A stretch of 34,493 nt of DNA. It comes from an uncultured Eubacteriales bacterium (GTDB lineage: Bacteria; Bacillota; Clostridia; Oscillospirales; CAG-272). Shown piece by piece: positions 13,946-21,545 of the stretch. The position numbers were made by a program, and so were the translations under genes. The stretch's first letter is position 1. The number at the start of each line of letters is the position of its first letter. The notes under the pieces are model-generated. The model was not told where the DNA came from. It did not search any database and saw only the letters and a program-made list of their open reading frames with translations. The DNA lies in contig URAP01000019.1 of assembly GCA_900545935.1 (NCBI GenBank), forward strand, positions 1-34,493. The letters run 5' to 3'.

Positions 13946-15085
13946 TCAGTTCTTCTTTTCCCCATCCGAAAAAACACGCGCAGCAAGCGCATCCATACGC
14001 CGCTCGAGCGAGCGGAAATGCAGCAGCCTATACAGCTGATGATAAAGCCAGTCCACTGCATAGCCCGCAAGCACAACGGCGGTTATCACCGCCGCCATGT
14101 ACAGCAGGGTGAGCGGAGAAGCGCCGAAGCGAGGAGCATCGACGATATCCCACAGCAGCGGACGGATATAATCGCTGTCGTGCAGCAGATAAACGCCGAA
14201 CGAGAGCGGCGCCGCCCACAGTATGAGCCGCCGCATGACCCGATTCTTAATATCTATATCCTTGAATATCAGGAAGAGCGCGACCGTCATTATGACCGTG
14301 ATGGGCATCTTATAGTCCATAACATTGTCGATAAGCGTCGTTGCGCCGAGCCGCGTCTGAAGATAGGTGGCGGCAAGCCGCGTAAACGGCACGATAAGCG
14401 CCAAGCCGAAATACACGAGGAGGCAGGTGCGGCGCTTCACCGAAAGTCCGTACAGACGAATATATGCTGCGAGGAAGTACAGCACGATGAACCACACGTA
14501 GCTGTATCCGCCGTTTACAAGCATAGGGTCGGACCAATAAAAGACGGTGGGCCAGACGCTCGTCACGATCAGCATTATAATAAGGATCCGCGAATAGCTG
14601 CGGCGGTCGGTAATGCCGCGAATAGCACGGTTGAGCAGCGGTATGGTCAGATAGAGCAGAAAATATGCGCTGGCAAACCAATACCCCTCCGAGGTTATCG
14701 GAGTTACCGCGCTAAGCAGTGTATTCGGCGTAAGCTCAGTATATCCCGCTCTCCACGCAATAAAGAAGGTAAGTAGCGAATAAAACATCACCTGACATGC
14801 TATGCGAAAGAGACGTGACGGCTTAATGCTCGAAGTGACCATATAATACCCCGTCAGCATAACAAAGCAGTTCGTCGATACCCTGCCGAGCGCATACAGC
14901 AGCCAGTAAATATAGTAGAAGGTGCTGCCGTCCGCGACAGAGCTGCGCAGTCCGCCGTGGCCTATCATATGCATCATAACGATCATAGCCATCGAGACAA
15001 TGCGCAGCAGCTCAAAGCCGACATGACGCTCAGAGCGATGCGATGATGCAGATAGTTCAGTTGTCAGCCGATTTTTCTGCTCCAT
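13946..15085 (-). CDS. Acyltransferase 3-family integral membrane protein
   Basis: The 379-residue protein has about ten hydrophobic segments. It starts with the acyltransferase-3 signature GFELLRIVSMAMIVMMHMIGHGG, whose ELLR and histidine are conserved in this family. Later come TNCFVMLTGYYMV and FGVYLLHDSDYIRPLLW, also typical. Such enzymes transfer acetyl or other acyl groups onto sugars of cell-envelope polymers across the membrane. The ATG at 15085 has GGAGAAG 6 nt upstream; an in-frame TTG further upstream has no such site. The gene follows the glycosyltransferase gene by 91 nt, so the two probably modify the same surface glycan. The C-terminal tail is basic and cytoplasmic. Confidence 0.85.
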   Translation of the reverse strand: MEQKNRLTTELSASSHRSERHVGFELLRIVSMAMIVMMHMIGHGGLRSSVADGSTFYYIYWLLYALGRVSTNCFVMLTGYYMVTSSIKPSRLFRIACQVMFYSLLTFFIAWRAGYTELTPNTLLSAVTPITSEGYWFASAYFLLYLTIPLLNRAIRGITDRRSYSRILIIMLIVTSVWPTVFYWSDPMLVNGGYSYVWFIVLYFLAAYIRLYGLSVKRRTCLLVYFGLALIVPFTRLAATYLQTRLGATTLIDNVMDYKMPITVIMTVALFLIFKDIDIKNRVMRRLILWAAPLSFGVYLLHDSDYIRPLLWDIVDAPRFGASPLTLLYMAAVITAVVLAGYAVDWLYHQLYRLLHFRSLERRMDALAARVFSDGEKKN

Positions 15086-15176
15086 AGTTTTCTTCTCCGA
15101 ATCATACAGTATTATCAAAGGTATTAATGTCCAAGATCAATTTTCGCGCGCAGGTCTGCCACGCCGGGAAAAGGTT

Positions 15177-16259
15177 TTACAGCTGACGCAGCGCCTGTCT
15201 TATCTGCGCATCCGGACGCAGACTATTCTCATAATAATCACGGTTGGCGCGCGACATTTCAAGCCGTGCTTTTTCGTCCTCCATAAGCATCTCTACACGC
15301 TCGGCGCATTCCTCGGGCGAGCGAAACGAGAGATAGTTTACTCCGTCGTCGAAGCCGCCCGGGACCGAATAAACAAACTCCTCCGACACTATCGCGCGGG
15401 CAGCCGCAACATATTCTGCGGTTTTCCAGCCTATCGAGCCGTGAAGTCCCATGGTATTTATGCATATATCGCTGCGCCGCATGCGGTGCAGATACGAGCG
15501 TTTAAGCGTAACCGCCTTGCCGACAAGCAGCTCGGGACAGTAACGCTCGGAAAAGCCGTCGCGATATATGCCGCCGAAAAAGCTGCCGCCGAAACGCTCA
15601 CGCAGTATGCAGACAGTATCCGTGCGCATACGGTTGATATATCTGCGCTCCTCCGCAAGCACCGCATCCCCCGAGATATCACTGCCGTCGGGATCCCACA
15701 GCCGAGCAAGGAACAAAACACGGGGTCTGCGCTTACGGCAAAGCGGCTGCGCCTCAAAATCCGAAACATACGAATTTGTCAGCTTTGCGCTCTTTATCAG
15801 TCTGTGAATTCCGTGACCGGCGGGCGTCAGCGGATTCCCCTTGTAGGTCACAAAATAATTCATGCCGAGCGGGCGTATCCTATCGCGAATAGGCGCATCA
15901 TGTGCGGCATTCTCCTTATCGGAAAACGAGCGCTTGAATATTACATCAGCCTCGGAAAAGCAGCGCATCACCGCCTCGGAGTCATTATAGCGATAACCGT
16001 CCGATAGATCAAACACGACGCGCCTTCCGTCGACAACGGCATCTATCAGCGCATCCTCCGGCGCAGAAGCACCGTACTGCGCGGAAAAAGCATCACGTGC
16101 CACCGTATTCACCGATGACGGAGCAGCAAACTCGGCAGCGGCTCGACGGATATCATTTATCTCGAGTGTCAGCTCACCCGCCTCGGCGAGCATATGAAAG
16201 CCGGTCACTACCGCGCTCGTATGCAGAATATTTGTACGCAGATTAAGCTGAACCCTCAT
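15177..16259 (-). CDS. Putative glycosyltransferase (GT-B-like)
   Basis: The 360-residue soluble protein resembles glycosyltransferases of surface-polysaccharide clusters. The N-terminal half is poorly conserved. The C-terminal half has RPRVLFLARLWDP (about 178-190) and ICINTMGLHGSIGWKTAEYVAAARAIVSEE, which corresponds to the donor-binding E-containing segment of GT-B enzymes, then VPGGFDDGVNY and a C-terminal helix with RDYYENSLRPD. The sugar donor and acceptor cannot be read from the sequence. AGGAG precedes the ATG at 16259. It is the first gene of a unit with the membrane acyltransferase, behind a roughly 220-nt structured leader and a sigma-A promoter. Confidence 0.65.
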   Translation of the reverse strand: MRVQLNLRTNILHTSAVVTGFHMLAEAGELTLEINDIRRAAAEFAAPSSVNTVARDAFSAQYGASAPEDALIDAVVDGRRVVFDLSDGYRYNDSEAVMRCFSEADVIFKRSFSDKENAAHDAPIRDRIRPLGMNYFVTYKGNPLTPAGHGIHRLIKSAKLTNSYVSDFEAQPLCRKRRPRVLFLARLWDPDGSDISGDAVLAEERRYINRMRTDTVCILRERFGGSFFGGIYRDGFSERYCPELLVGKAVTLKRSYLHRMRRSDICINTMGLHGSIGWKTAEYVAAARAIVSEEFVYSVPGGFDDGVNYLSFRSPEECAERVEMLMEDEKARLEMSRANRDYYENSLRPDAQIRQALRQL

Positions 16260-16350
16260 GATTTTTCTCCTCTTCCTCAGACTGTTATCATCGAATGACC
16301 CCCGAAGCTATATCCTTGATGCCATATACAAGACTCAATATCCGAGACAA

Positions 16351-16402
16351 AAGTGCAAGCGACGGCTGCCGCAGCCGATTCTCTCCAATGACCTCTGCAC
16401 TT
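16351..16402 (-). promoter_or_regulatory. Nested hairpin in the glycosyltransferase leader
   Basis: On the minus strand, AAGTGCA (16402-16396) pairs with TGCACTT (16357-16351). The enclosed segment contains a perfect CGGCTG-CGG-CAGCCG hairpin (16377-16363). A weak U-rich stretch, UUGUCUC, follows. It could be an attenuator or a regulatory fold, but no known riboswitch was recognised. Confidence 0.4.
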
Positions 16403-16485
16403 ATAATGCCGTGTGATAATACACAGGTATGTTTTCGCGTATGATCTCCGCTCTGCCGGGATACATTCTGCTTTTATCATGTATA

Positions 16486-16513
16486 ATTATAGCATAAATC
16501 AGCGAAAAATCAA
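16486..16513 (-). promoter_or_regulatory. Sigma-A promoter of the glycosyltransferase-acyltransferase unit
   Basis: On the minus strand, TTGATT (16508-16513) and TATAAT (16486-16491) are 16 nt apart. The start would be near 16479, leaving a leader of about 220 nt before the glycosyltransferase ATG. Confidence 0.65.
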
Positions 16514-16534
16514 ATATTTTTTCGCTGTGCACCA

Positions 16535-16592
16535 CAAAAAGAATAAAGCAAAATGCCTCGCAGCAAGCCGAAACGGTTCGCCGCGGGGCATT
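16535..16592 (-). terminator. Terminator of the ribosomal protein superoperon
   Basis: On the minus strand, AATGCC-C-CGCGGC pairs with GCTGCG-A-GGCATT (arms at 16592-16580 and 16564-16552), making a long GC-rich stem after rplQ. A T-rich tail (TTTTGCTTTATTC and more Ts) follows. This is the only strong terminator between rpsJ and the glycosyltransferase promoter. Confidence 0.8.
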
Positions 16593-16659
16593 CTTATTTG
16601 ATTATCAGCGCAAGTTGCGCTCGCGCAATAGTGCAGCGGATTCCCCTACGCTGCTCCGA

Positions 16660-17064
16660 TTACTCAGCAGCAGACTCAGCCTTGGCGTCAGTCTTCTTAT
16701 CTTCCTTAGCGGGAGCCTCGAAGCCGACAAGGCGGATTATAGCCATCTCGGCACCGTCGCCGCGACGGGGTCCGAGCTTGTAAACGCTGGTGTAACCGCC
16801 GTTGCGATCAGCATACGAGGGTGCTATCTGATCGAACAGCTTCTTAACAACGTCTTCTTTGGTTATATAGGAAAGAGCAGCACGGCGGCTTGCCAGTGTG
16901 TTCTTCTTGCCGAGTGTAATCATTTTCTCGGTCATGCTGCGTACTTCTTTTGCTCTGTAAAGAGTGGTCTCAATAGAGCCGTTTTCAAGAAGGTACGTTA
17001 CAAGTCCGCGAAGCATCGCATTACGATGCGCGGTAGTTCTTCCGAGCTTTCTTGTACCGGGCAT
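16660..17064 (-). CDS. rplQ: 50S ribosomal protein L17
   Basis: The 134-residue protein opens MPGTRKLGRTTAHRNAMLRGLVTYLLENGSIETT, the conserved L17 N-terminus, and has YTSVYKLGPRRGDGAEMAIIRLV near the end. L17 lies by the exit tunnel of the large subunit. A short acidic, alanine-rich tail (about 118-134) goes beyond the common core. It is the last gene of the superoperon, 13 nt after rpoA. Confidence 0.97.
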   Translation of the reverse strand: MPGTRKLGRTTAHRNAMLRGLVTYLLENGSIETTLYRAKEVRSMTEKMITLGKKNTLASRRAALSYITKEDVVKKLFDQIAPSYADRNGGYTSVYKLGPRRGDGAEMAIIRLVGFEAPAKEDKKTDAKAESAAE

Positions 17065-17077
17065 TATAGTTTCCTCC

Positions 17078-18028
17078 TTATTCTTCTTCCTTCTTCAGGT
17101 CAAGACCCAAAGAGTGGAGCTTGAAGATGACCTCTTCAAGCGATTTTTTTCCAAGATTTCTGACCTTAATCATTTCTTCCTCGGTGCGATTAGTCAGATC
17201 CTCCACCGTATCAATGCCTGCGCGCTTCAAGCAGTTGAAGCTGCGGACAGACATGTCAAGCTCCTCAATGGTCATCTCAAGGACTTTCTCCTTGATGGTC
17301 TCTTCACGTTCAACCATTATCTCTGTATTCTTTGCCTCGGCACTAAGGTCGACGAACAAATTGAGATGCTCATTGAGAATCTTGGCTCCGAGCGAAACCG
17401 CCTCCTTAGCGGAGATGGTGCCGTTAGTAAGAACCTCGAGTGTGAGCTTATCGTAATCGGTATTGCTGCCGACACGGGTATTCTCAACAGAGTAGCTTAC
17501 GTTATATACCGGTGTGTAGATAGAGTCGGTATAAATAGTTCCGATGGCGGGCTGACCGAGCTGCTTGTTACGCTCCTGAGAAACATATCCGCGACCGTGG
17601 TCGAAGGTAAGCTCCATGTAAAGGCGCGAGCCCTCACTGAGAGTAGCTATGTGATGCTCGGGATTCAGGATCTCGATGTCGGAATCCTGCTTGATATCGC
17701 CTGCCGTAACCTCGCGCTCGCCGCTGCAGTCAATAACGACGGTCTTAGGACTGTCGGAATAGAGCTTTGCGGTGATGCCCTTGACGTTAAGAACGATTTC
17801 CGTGACATCCTCTTTGACTCCGGGAACGGTAGAGATTTCGTGAAGCACACCGTCTATCTTTATACTCGTGACCGCAACGCCGGGAAGCGAGCTGAGCAGC
17901 ACTCTTCTCAGAGAATTTCCGAGAGTAGTACCGTAGCCTCTTTCGAGCGGTTCGACTATAAAGGTGCCGGATCTTCCGTCTTCGCTTAGGTTGACAGTCG
18001 AAATATTGGGCTTTTCTATCTCAATCAT
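17078..18028 (-). CDS. rpoA: RNA polymerase alpha subunit
   Basis: The 316-residue protein starts MIEIEKPNISTVN and carries the assembly domain with RGYGTTLGNSLRRVLLSSLPGVAV. After a linker, the C-terminal domain (about 250-310) has ELDMSVRSFNCLKRAGIDTVEDL and VRNLGKKSLEEV, the DNA and activator contacts. The dimer of this subunit nucleates RNA polymerase. GGAGGG precedes the ATG at 18028; an upstream in-frame start would add nine residues without similarity. It lies between rpsD and rplQ as in most Firmicutes. Confidence 0.98.
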   Translation of the reverse strand: MIEIEKPNISTVNLSEDGRSGTFIVEPLERGYGTTLGNSLRRVLLSSLPGVAVTSIKIDGVLHEISTVPGVKEDVTEIVLNVKGITAKLYSDSPKTVVIDCSGEREVTAGDIKQDSDIEILNPEHHIATLSEGSRLYMELTFDHGRGYVSQERNKQLGQPAIGTIYTDSIYTPVYNVSYSVENTRVGSNTDYDKLTLEVLTNGTISAKEAVSLGAKILNEHLNLFVDLSAEAKNTEIMVEREETIKEKVLEMTIEELDMSVRSFNCLKRAGIDTVEDLTNRTEEEMIKVRNLGKKSLEEVIFKLHSLGLDLKKEEE

Positions 18029-18122
18029 TATTTTCCCTCCTATTAAATCTCTCATTCAAACAAAACGTGAGATGCATTCGCAACGAAAGAATGATGTATC
18101 CCGTGCGAACGGCCGGGAAATC

Positions 18123-18752
18123 TTATTTCGAGTAAAGCTCGACGATAAGGTGCTCCTCGAACGGGAAGTCAACGTCATCTCTCTTAGGCAGTTCCTTGAC
18201 GGTTGCGCGAACATTCTCGCGATCAACCTCAAGCCACTTGGGAGAGGTTGCAGAAGCAAAATTGTTCTCGATAAGCTCCTTGATACGTGCGCTCTTACGG
18301 CTCTCCTCACGAAGAGTGATAACATCGCCGACCTTAAGAAGCATGGACGGAATGTTTGCCTTCTTGCCGTTTACGCGGAAGTGACCGTGAAGCACGAGCT
18401 GACGGCACTCGCGGCGGCTGCCTGCAAAGCCCATTCTGTAAATTACGTTGTCGAAGCGGCGCTCGAGCAGCGAAAGCAGATTCTCACCGGTGACACCCTC
18501 GGAACGGTCAGCCTTTACGAAGTAGCTCTTAAACTGCTTCTCCTGAACGCCGTAGTATCTCTTAGCTCTCTGCTTCTCGCGAAGCTGCATGCCGTATTCT
18601 CCCTCTTTCTTTCTTGCGGCACCGTGCTGACCGGGAGCGGTCGGACGGCGGTCAAGTGCGCACTTACCTGTGGTGCAGCGCTCACCCTTAAGAAAGAGCT
18701 TCTTACCCTCCCTGCGGCAGAGTCTGCAAGCAGGTCCTGTATATCTTGCCAT
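18123..18752 (-). CDS. rpsD: 30S ribosomal protein S4 (zinc form)
   Basis: The 209-residue S4 binds 16S rRNA early in small-subunit assembly. Cys9, Cys12, Cys26 and Cys31 form an intact zinc site, and the S4 RNA-binding domain (about 98-160) includes RRFDNVIYRMGFAGSRRECRQLVLHGHFRVNG. In several bacteria S4 represses its own operon. The 94-nt gap to rpoA carries only weak inverted repeats. AGGAGGA precedes the ATG. Confidence 0.98.
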   Translation of the reverse strand: MARYTGPACRLCRREGKKLFLKGERCTTGKCALDRRPTAPGQHGAARKKEGEYGMQLREKQRAKRYYGVQEKQFKSYFVKADRSEGVTGENLLSLLERRFDNVIYRMGFAGSRRECRQLVLHGHFRVNGKKANIPSMLLKVGDVITLREESRKSARIKELIENNFASATSPKWLEVDRENVRATVKELPKRDDVDFPFEEHLIVELYSK

Positions 18753-18784
18753 TTTATTATCCTCCTACAAATTACGACAGTCGA

Positions 18785-19180
18785 TCAGACACGTCTTCTC
18801 TTGGGGGGTCTGCAACCGTTATGCGGGATAGGTGTTACATCCTTGATAAGGCTGATGTCCAGACCTGCCGTCTGAAGCGCGCGGATTGCGGACTCACGTC
18901 CCGATCCGGGTCCCTTAACGTAAACCTCAACGGTCTTCATACCGTGATCGACAGCCTTCTTTGCAGCTGCCTCGGATGCGCTCTGTGCAGCGAAGGGAGT
19001 GCTCTTACGAGAGCCCTTGAAGCCCATCTCGCCGGCAGATGCCCACGATACGGCATTACCGTGAGTATCGGTGATCGTAACGATCGTGTTGTTGAATGTA
19101 GCACTGATATGCGCTGCTCCGCGCTCGATATTCTTTTTCTCGCGGCGTTTCTTGACTACCTTTTTAGCTACCTTTGCCAT
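18785..19180 (-). CDS. rpsK: 30S ribosomal protein S11
   Basis: The 131-residue protein has the S11 core: AHISATFNNTIVTITDTHGN, SAGEMGFKGSRKSTPFAAQ and the C-terminal DVTPIPHNGCRPPKRRRV. It sits on the platform of the small subunit next to the mRNA exit. It lies between rpsM and rpsD with a GGAG ribosome-binding site. Confidence 0.98.
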   Translation of the reverse strand: MAKVAKKVVKKRREKKNIERGAAHISATFNNTIVTITDTHGNAVSWASAGEMGFKGSRKSTPFAAQSASEAAAKKAVDHGMKTVEVYVKGPGSGRESAIRALQTAGLDISLIKDVTPIPHNGCRPPKRRRV

Positions 19181-19198
19181 CTGTACTCATTCACTCCT

Positions 19199-19567
19199 TT
19201 ACTTCTTCTTATTCGCAATAGTCTTCGCAGGACCCTTGCGTGTTCTTGCGTTTGTCTTAGTGCGCTGACCTCTGACGGGCAGACCCTTGCGATGACGGAT
19301 ACCACGGTAGCAGTTAATCTCTACCATGCGCTTGATGTCGAATGCAACATCACGGCGGAGGTCACCCTCTACCTTGTAGTTTGCTTCGATTTCCTCACGG
19401 AGCTTTGCGATCTGCTCCTCGGTGAGTGCCTGAGCGCGGGTGTCCGGATCGATGCCTGTCTTTGCAAGTATCTGATTCGCAGTGCTGCGACCTATACCGT
19501 AGATATAGGTAAGGGCGATCTCAATGCGCTTTCCGTTCGGAATATCTACGCCTGCAATACGTGCCAT
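19199..19567 (-). CDS. rpsM: 30S ribosomal protein S13
   Basis: The 122-residue protein begins MARIAGVDIPNGKRIEIALTYIYGIG and ends with the basic RGQRTKTNARTRKGPAKTIANKKK tail. S13 sits in the head of the small subunit and touches the P-site tRNA and L5. It follows rpmJ directly in the alpha part of the operon. Confidence 0.98.
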   Translation of the reverse strand: MARIAGVDIPNGKRIEIALTYIYGIGRSTANQILAKTGIDPDTRAQALTEEQIAKLREEIEANYKVEGDLRRDVAFDIKRMVEINCYRGIRHRKGLPVRGQRTKTNARTRKGPAKTIANKKK

Positions 19568-19600
19568 CTTATTTATTCACTCCTTTTGACCCGACAGGAA

Positions 19601-19714
19601 TCAGCCCTGTCTCTGTTTGTGTTTCGGATTCTCGCATATCACCATGATCTTGCCGTGGCGACGGATAATCTTACATTTATCGCATATCTTTTTAACGGAA
19701 GGTTTAACTTTCAT
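19601..19714 (-). CDS. rpmJ: 50S ribosomal protein L36 (zinc form)
   Basis: This 37-residue gene begins MKVKPSVKKICDKCK and ends NPKHKQRQG. Cys11, Cys14, Cys27 and His32 form the L36 zinc ribbon. The ATG lies 1 nt after the infA stop codon, with AAAGGAA inside the end of infA, so the two are probably translationally coupled. L36 is a small large-subunit protein and the usual neighbour of infA. Confidence 0.97.
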   Translation of the reverse strand: MKVKPSVKKICDKCKIIRRHGKIMVICENPKHKQRQG

Positions 19715-19715
19715 T

Positions 19716-19952
19716 TCAATTACCGTTCCTTTCTGCCTTGGTACGCCATGTGATCCGTCCCTTGGTAAGGTCGTAAACCGATACCTCTACCGTGACCTTA
19801 TCACCGGGCAGTATCCAAATATAATTCATTCTTAGCTTACCGGAAATACGTGCTGAAACGATATGTCCGTTGGGCAGCTGGACCTTGAAGGTCGCATTGG
19901 GCATGGATTCGATTACCGTGCCTTCAAATTCGAGAATATCATCCTTAGCCAG
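19716..19952 (-). CDS. infA: Translation initiation factor IF-1, apparent CTG start
   Basis: The 78-residue OB-fold protein reads MAKDDILEFEGTVIE from its predicted start and has HIVSARISGKLRMNYIWILPGDKV and YDLTKGRITWR, all typical of IF-1. IF-1 binds the A site of the small subunit during initiation. AGGAGGG (19959-19965) lies 6 nt before the CTG at 19952-19950. The residue after it (Ala-Lys-Asp-Asp) is exactly the second residue of IF-1 proteins. The only in-frame standard start is a TTG at 19970; it has no ribosome-binding site, and its reading places the AGGAGGG inside the gene. GTT or ATT codons in between would be too close. The gene itself is certain; the start codon is inferred. Confidence 0.93.
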   Translation of the reverse strand: MAKDDILEFEGTVIESMPNATFKVQLPNGHIVSARISGKLRMNYIWILPGDKVTVEVSVYDLTKGRITWRTKAERNGN

Positions 19953-19958
19953 AACAAT

Positions 19959-19965
19959 CCCTCCT
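19959..19965 (-). promoter_or_regulatory. Ribosome-binding site that decides the infA start
   Basis: The minus strand reads AGGAGGG, an almost perfect anti-16S match, followed by ATTGTT and then CTG. The spacing of 6 nt to CTG is ideal. It falls between the TTG at 19970 and the conserved IF-1 sequence, and so points to CTG as the start. Confidence 0.7.
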
Positions 19966-20061
19966 GTCAATACTGTATTTTGGTCTTTTTACGTCTTGGC
20001 TGTGCCGCTCGCGCGGCAGTATCCGCCGGTTGGCGGTGATGAAATATCTAAGTCAGTCACT

Positions 20062-20865
20062 TCAGCGGTCAAATGTCAGCGGAGCTGCGCCGTACTCGAC
20101 AAAATCGGGTACGTCGATGGCATCCAATATCATTATTCCGTCCTCGGTGAATGCAATAGAGTGTTCATAGTGAGCAGCAAGTCCTCCGTCGGCGGTCTCT
20201 ACAGTCCAGCCGTTCGCCTGCTCTCTCACCTCGTATGTTCCCGTACAAACCATCGGCTCTACCGCTATCGTCATTCCGCGAAGCAGTCGCTGACCCCTTC
20301 CGGGACGACCGTAGTTCGGTACATCCGGCTCCTCATGAAGCTCGCGCCCCACGCCGTGACCGACATACCTTCTCACGGTAGAGAAACCGTTCTCGGTAAC
20401 ATAGCCGTCGATAGCGGCACCGATATCCCCTATTCTGCCTCCGTTTACGGTTGCAGCGGCGATACCGCGCCAGAAGGAATTCTTTGTTACGGAAATAAGC
20501 CTTGCAGCCTCCTCGGAGACCTCGCCGACCGCAAAGGTCGCTGCGCTGTCGCCGGTATAGCCATTGTAAAAAGCTCCGACATCGATCTTAACGATGTCCC
20601 CCTCCTTCAGTATCTTATCGACAGAGGGTATTCCGTGGATAACTTCGTCATTTACAGAGATACACGCACTGCCCGGAAATCCACCGTAACCGAGAAATGT
20701 GGGCTTTGCCCCGCACTTCTCGATATAGCGGCGAATGACAGTGTCTATCTGATGGGTGGATACGCCGGGCTTTGCAGCCTCGCCGCCCGCCAGAAGTGCC
20801 TCTCCGGTAATCTTTCCGGCATCTCTCAGACGAGAGATCTGTGCTTTATTTTTAAGAGTTATCAT
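20062..20865 (-). CDS. map: Methionine aminopeptidase, type I
   Basis: The 267-residue enzyme removes the initiator methionine from new proteins. The five metal ligands are present: Asp95 (KIDVG), Asp106 (GYTGDSA), His170 (YVGHGVG), Glu203 (AVEPM) and Glu234 (HYEHS). His77 in EVIHGIP is the substrate histidine. There is no N-terminal zinc-finger extension, so it is the short bacterial form. It lies between adk and infA, as is usual in Firmicutes. Confidence 0.97.
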   Translation of the reverse strand: MITLKNKAQISRLRDAGKITGEALLAGGEAAKPGVSTHQIDTVIRRYIEKCGAKPTFLGYGGFPGSACISVNDEVIHGIPSVDKILKEGDIVKIDVGAFYNGYTGDSAATFAVGEVSEEAARLISVTKNSFWRGIAAATVNGGRIGDIGAAIDGYVTENGFSTVRRYVGHGVGRELHEEPDVPNYGRPGRGQRLLRGMTIAVEPMVCTGTYEVREQANGWTVETADGGLAAHYEHSIAFTEDGIMILDAIDVPDFVEYGAAPLTFDR

Positions 20866-20893
20866 CGAACGATCGACCTCTAAAGGAGAGCCT

Positions 20894-21526
20894 TCAGTCG
20901 GCGAGGGCAGCGAGAGTCAGCTTTGTGGTATCAGCGACCTCTTCCTGTCCTATGACCGTTCTGAGCTTGCCCTTCTTTTCATAGTAGCCCTTGAGGGGCT
21001 CGGTCTGCTCATGATAAACCTTGAGGCGGTCGAGAACCACCTCGGGGCTGTCGTCGCGGCGGATGGTAAGCGCCTCGTCGCAGGCATCACATACGCCATC
21101 AGCCTTCGGCTTCTTCCACTCCGTATGGTAGGAAGCGCCGCAGGAGGGACATACTCTGCGCCCGCTCATGCGCTCGACTATCGCCTCGTCGGATACCTCG
21201 ATGCTTACCACGCGGTCGATCTCAACGCCCATAGCGTCAAGAGCCTCCGCCTGCGGTACGGTGCGGGGGAATCCGTCAAGGATAAAGCCGTTCTTGCAAT
21301 CATCCTTTGCGAGTCTCTCTTTGATAATGCCTATCACGACCTCGTCTGGAACGAGCTTGCCTGCCTCGGTATAAGACTTAGCAGCCTTGCCCATCTCGGT
21401 TCCGGTTTTGATGGCTTCTCTTATAATAGCTCCGGTAGAGATCGCGGGGATCTTATAAGTCTCGCTGACTATTTCAGCCTGCGTTCCCTTACCGGCGCCG
21501 GGTGCGCCTAAAAATATAATCTTCAT
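20894..21526 (-). CDS. adk: Adenylate kinase
   Basis: The 210-residue enzyme interconverts AMP and ATP with two ADP. It has the P-loop GAPGAGKG (7-14), the AMP-site TGAIIREA and DGFPRT (84-89), and a LID domain with a zinc site at Cys126, Cys129, Cys146 and Cys149. The zinc LID is typical of Gram-positive bacteria. The ATG at 21526 has AGGG upstream; longer in-frame starts lie inside the end of secY and are not supported. It sits between secY and map. Confidence 0.97.
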   Translation of the reverse strand: MKIIFLGAPGAGKGTQAEIVSETYKIPAISTGAIIREAIKTGTEMGKAAKSYTEAGKLVPDEVVIGIIKERLAKDDCKNGFILDGFPRTVPQAEALDAMGVEIDRVVSIEVSDEAIVERMSGRRVCPSCGASYHTEWKKPKADGVCDACDEALTIRRDDSPEVVLDRLKVYHEQTEPLKGYYEKKGKLRTVIGQEEVADTTKLTLAALAD

Positions 21527-21545
21527 CTTATTTTCCCTCACGACA

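Larger units (their letters stand above)
16260..16659. other. Intergenic region between rplQ and the glycosyltransferase gene
   Basis: This 400-nt region has no gene. It holds the leader of the glycosyltransferase gene with a nested hairpin (16351-16402), its promoter (16486-16513), and the terminator of the ribosomal superoperon (16535-16592). The last 65 nt before the rplQ stop codon show nothing of note. Confidence 0.65.
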
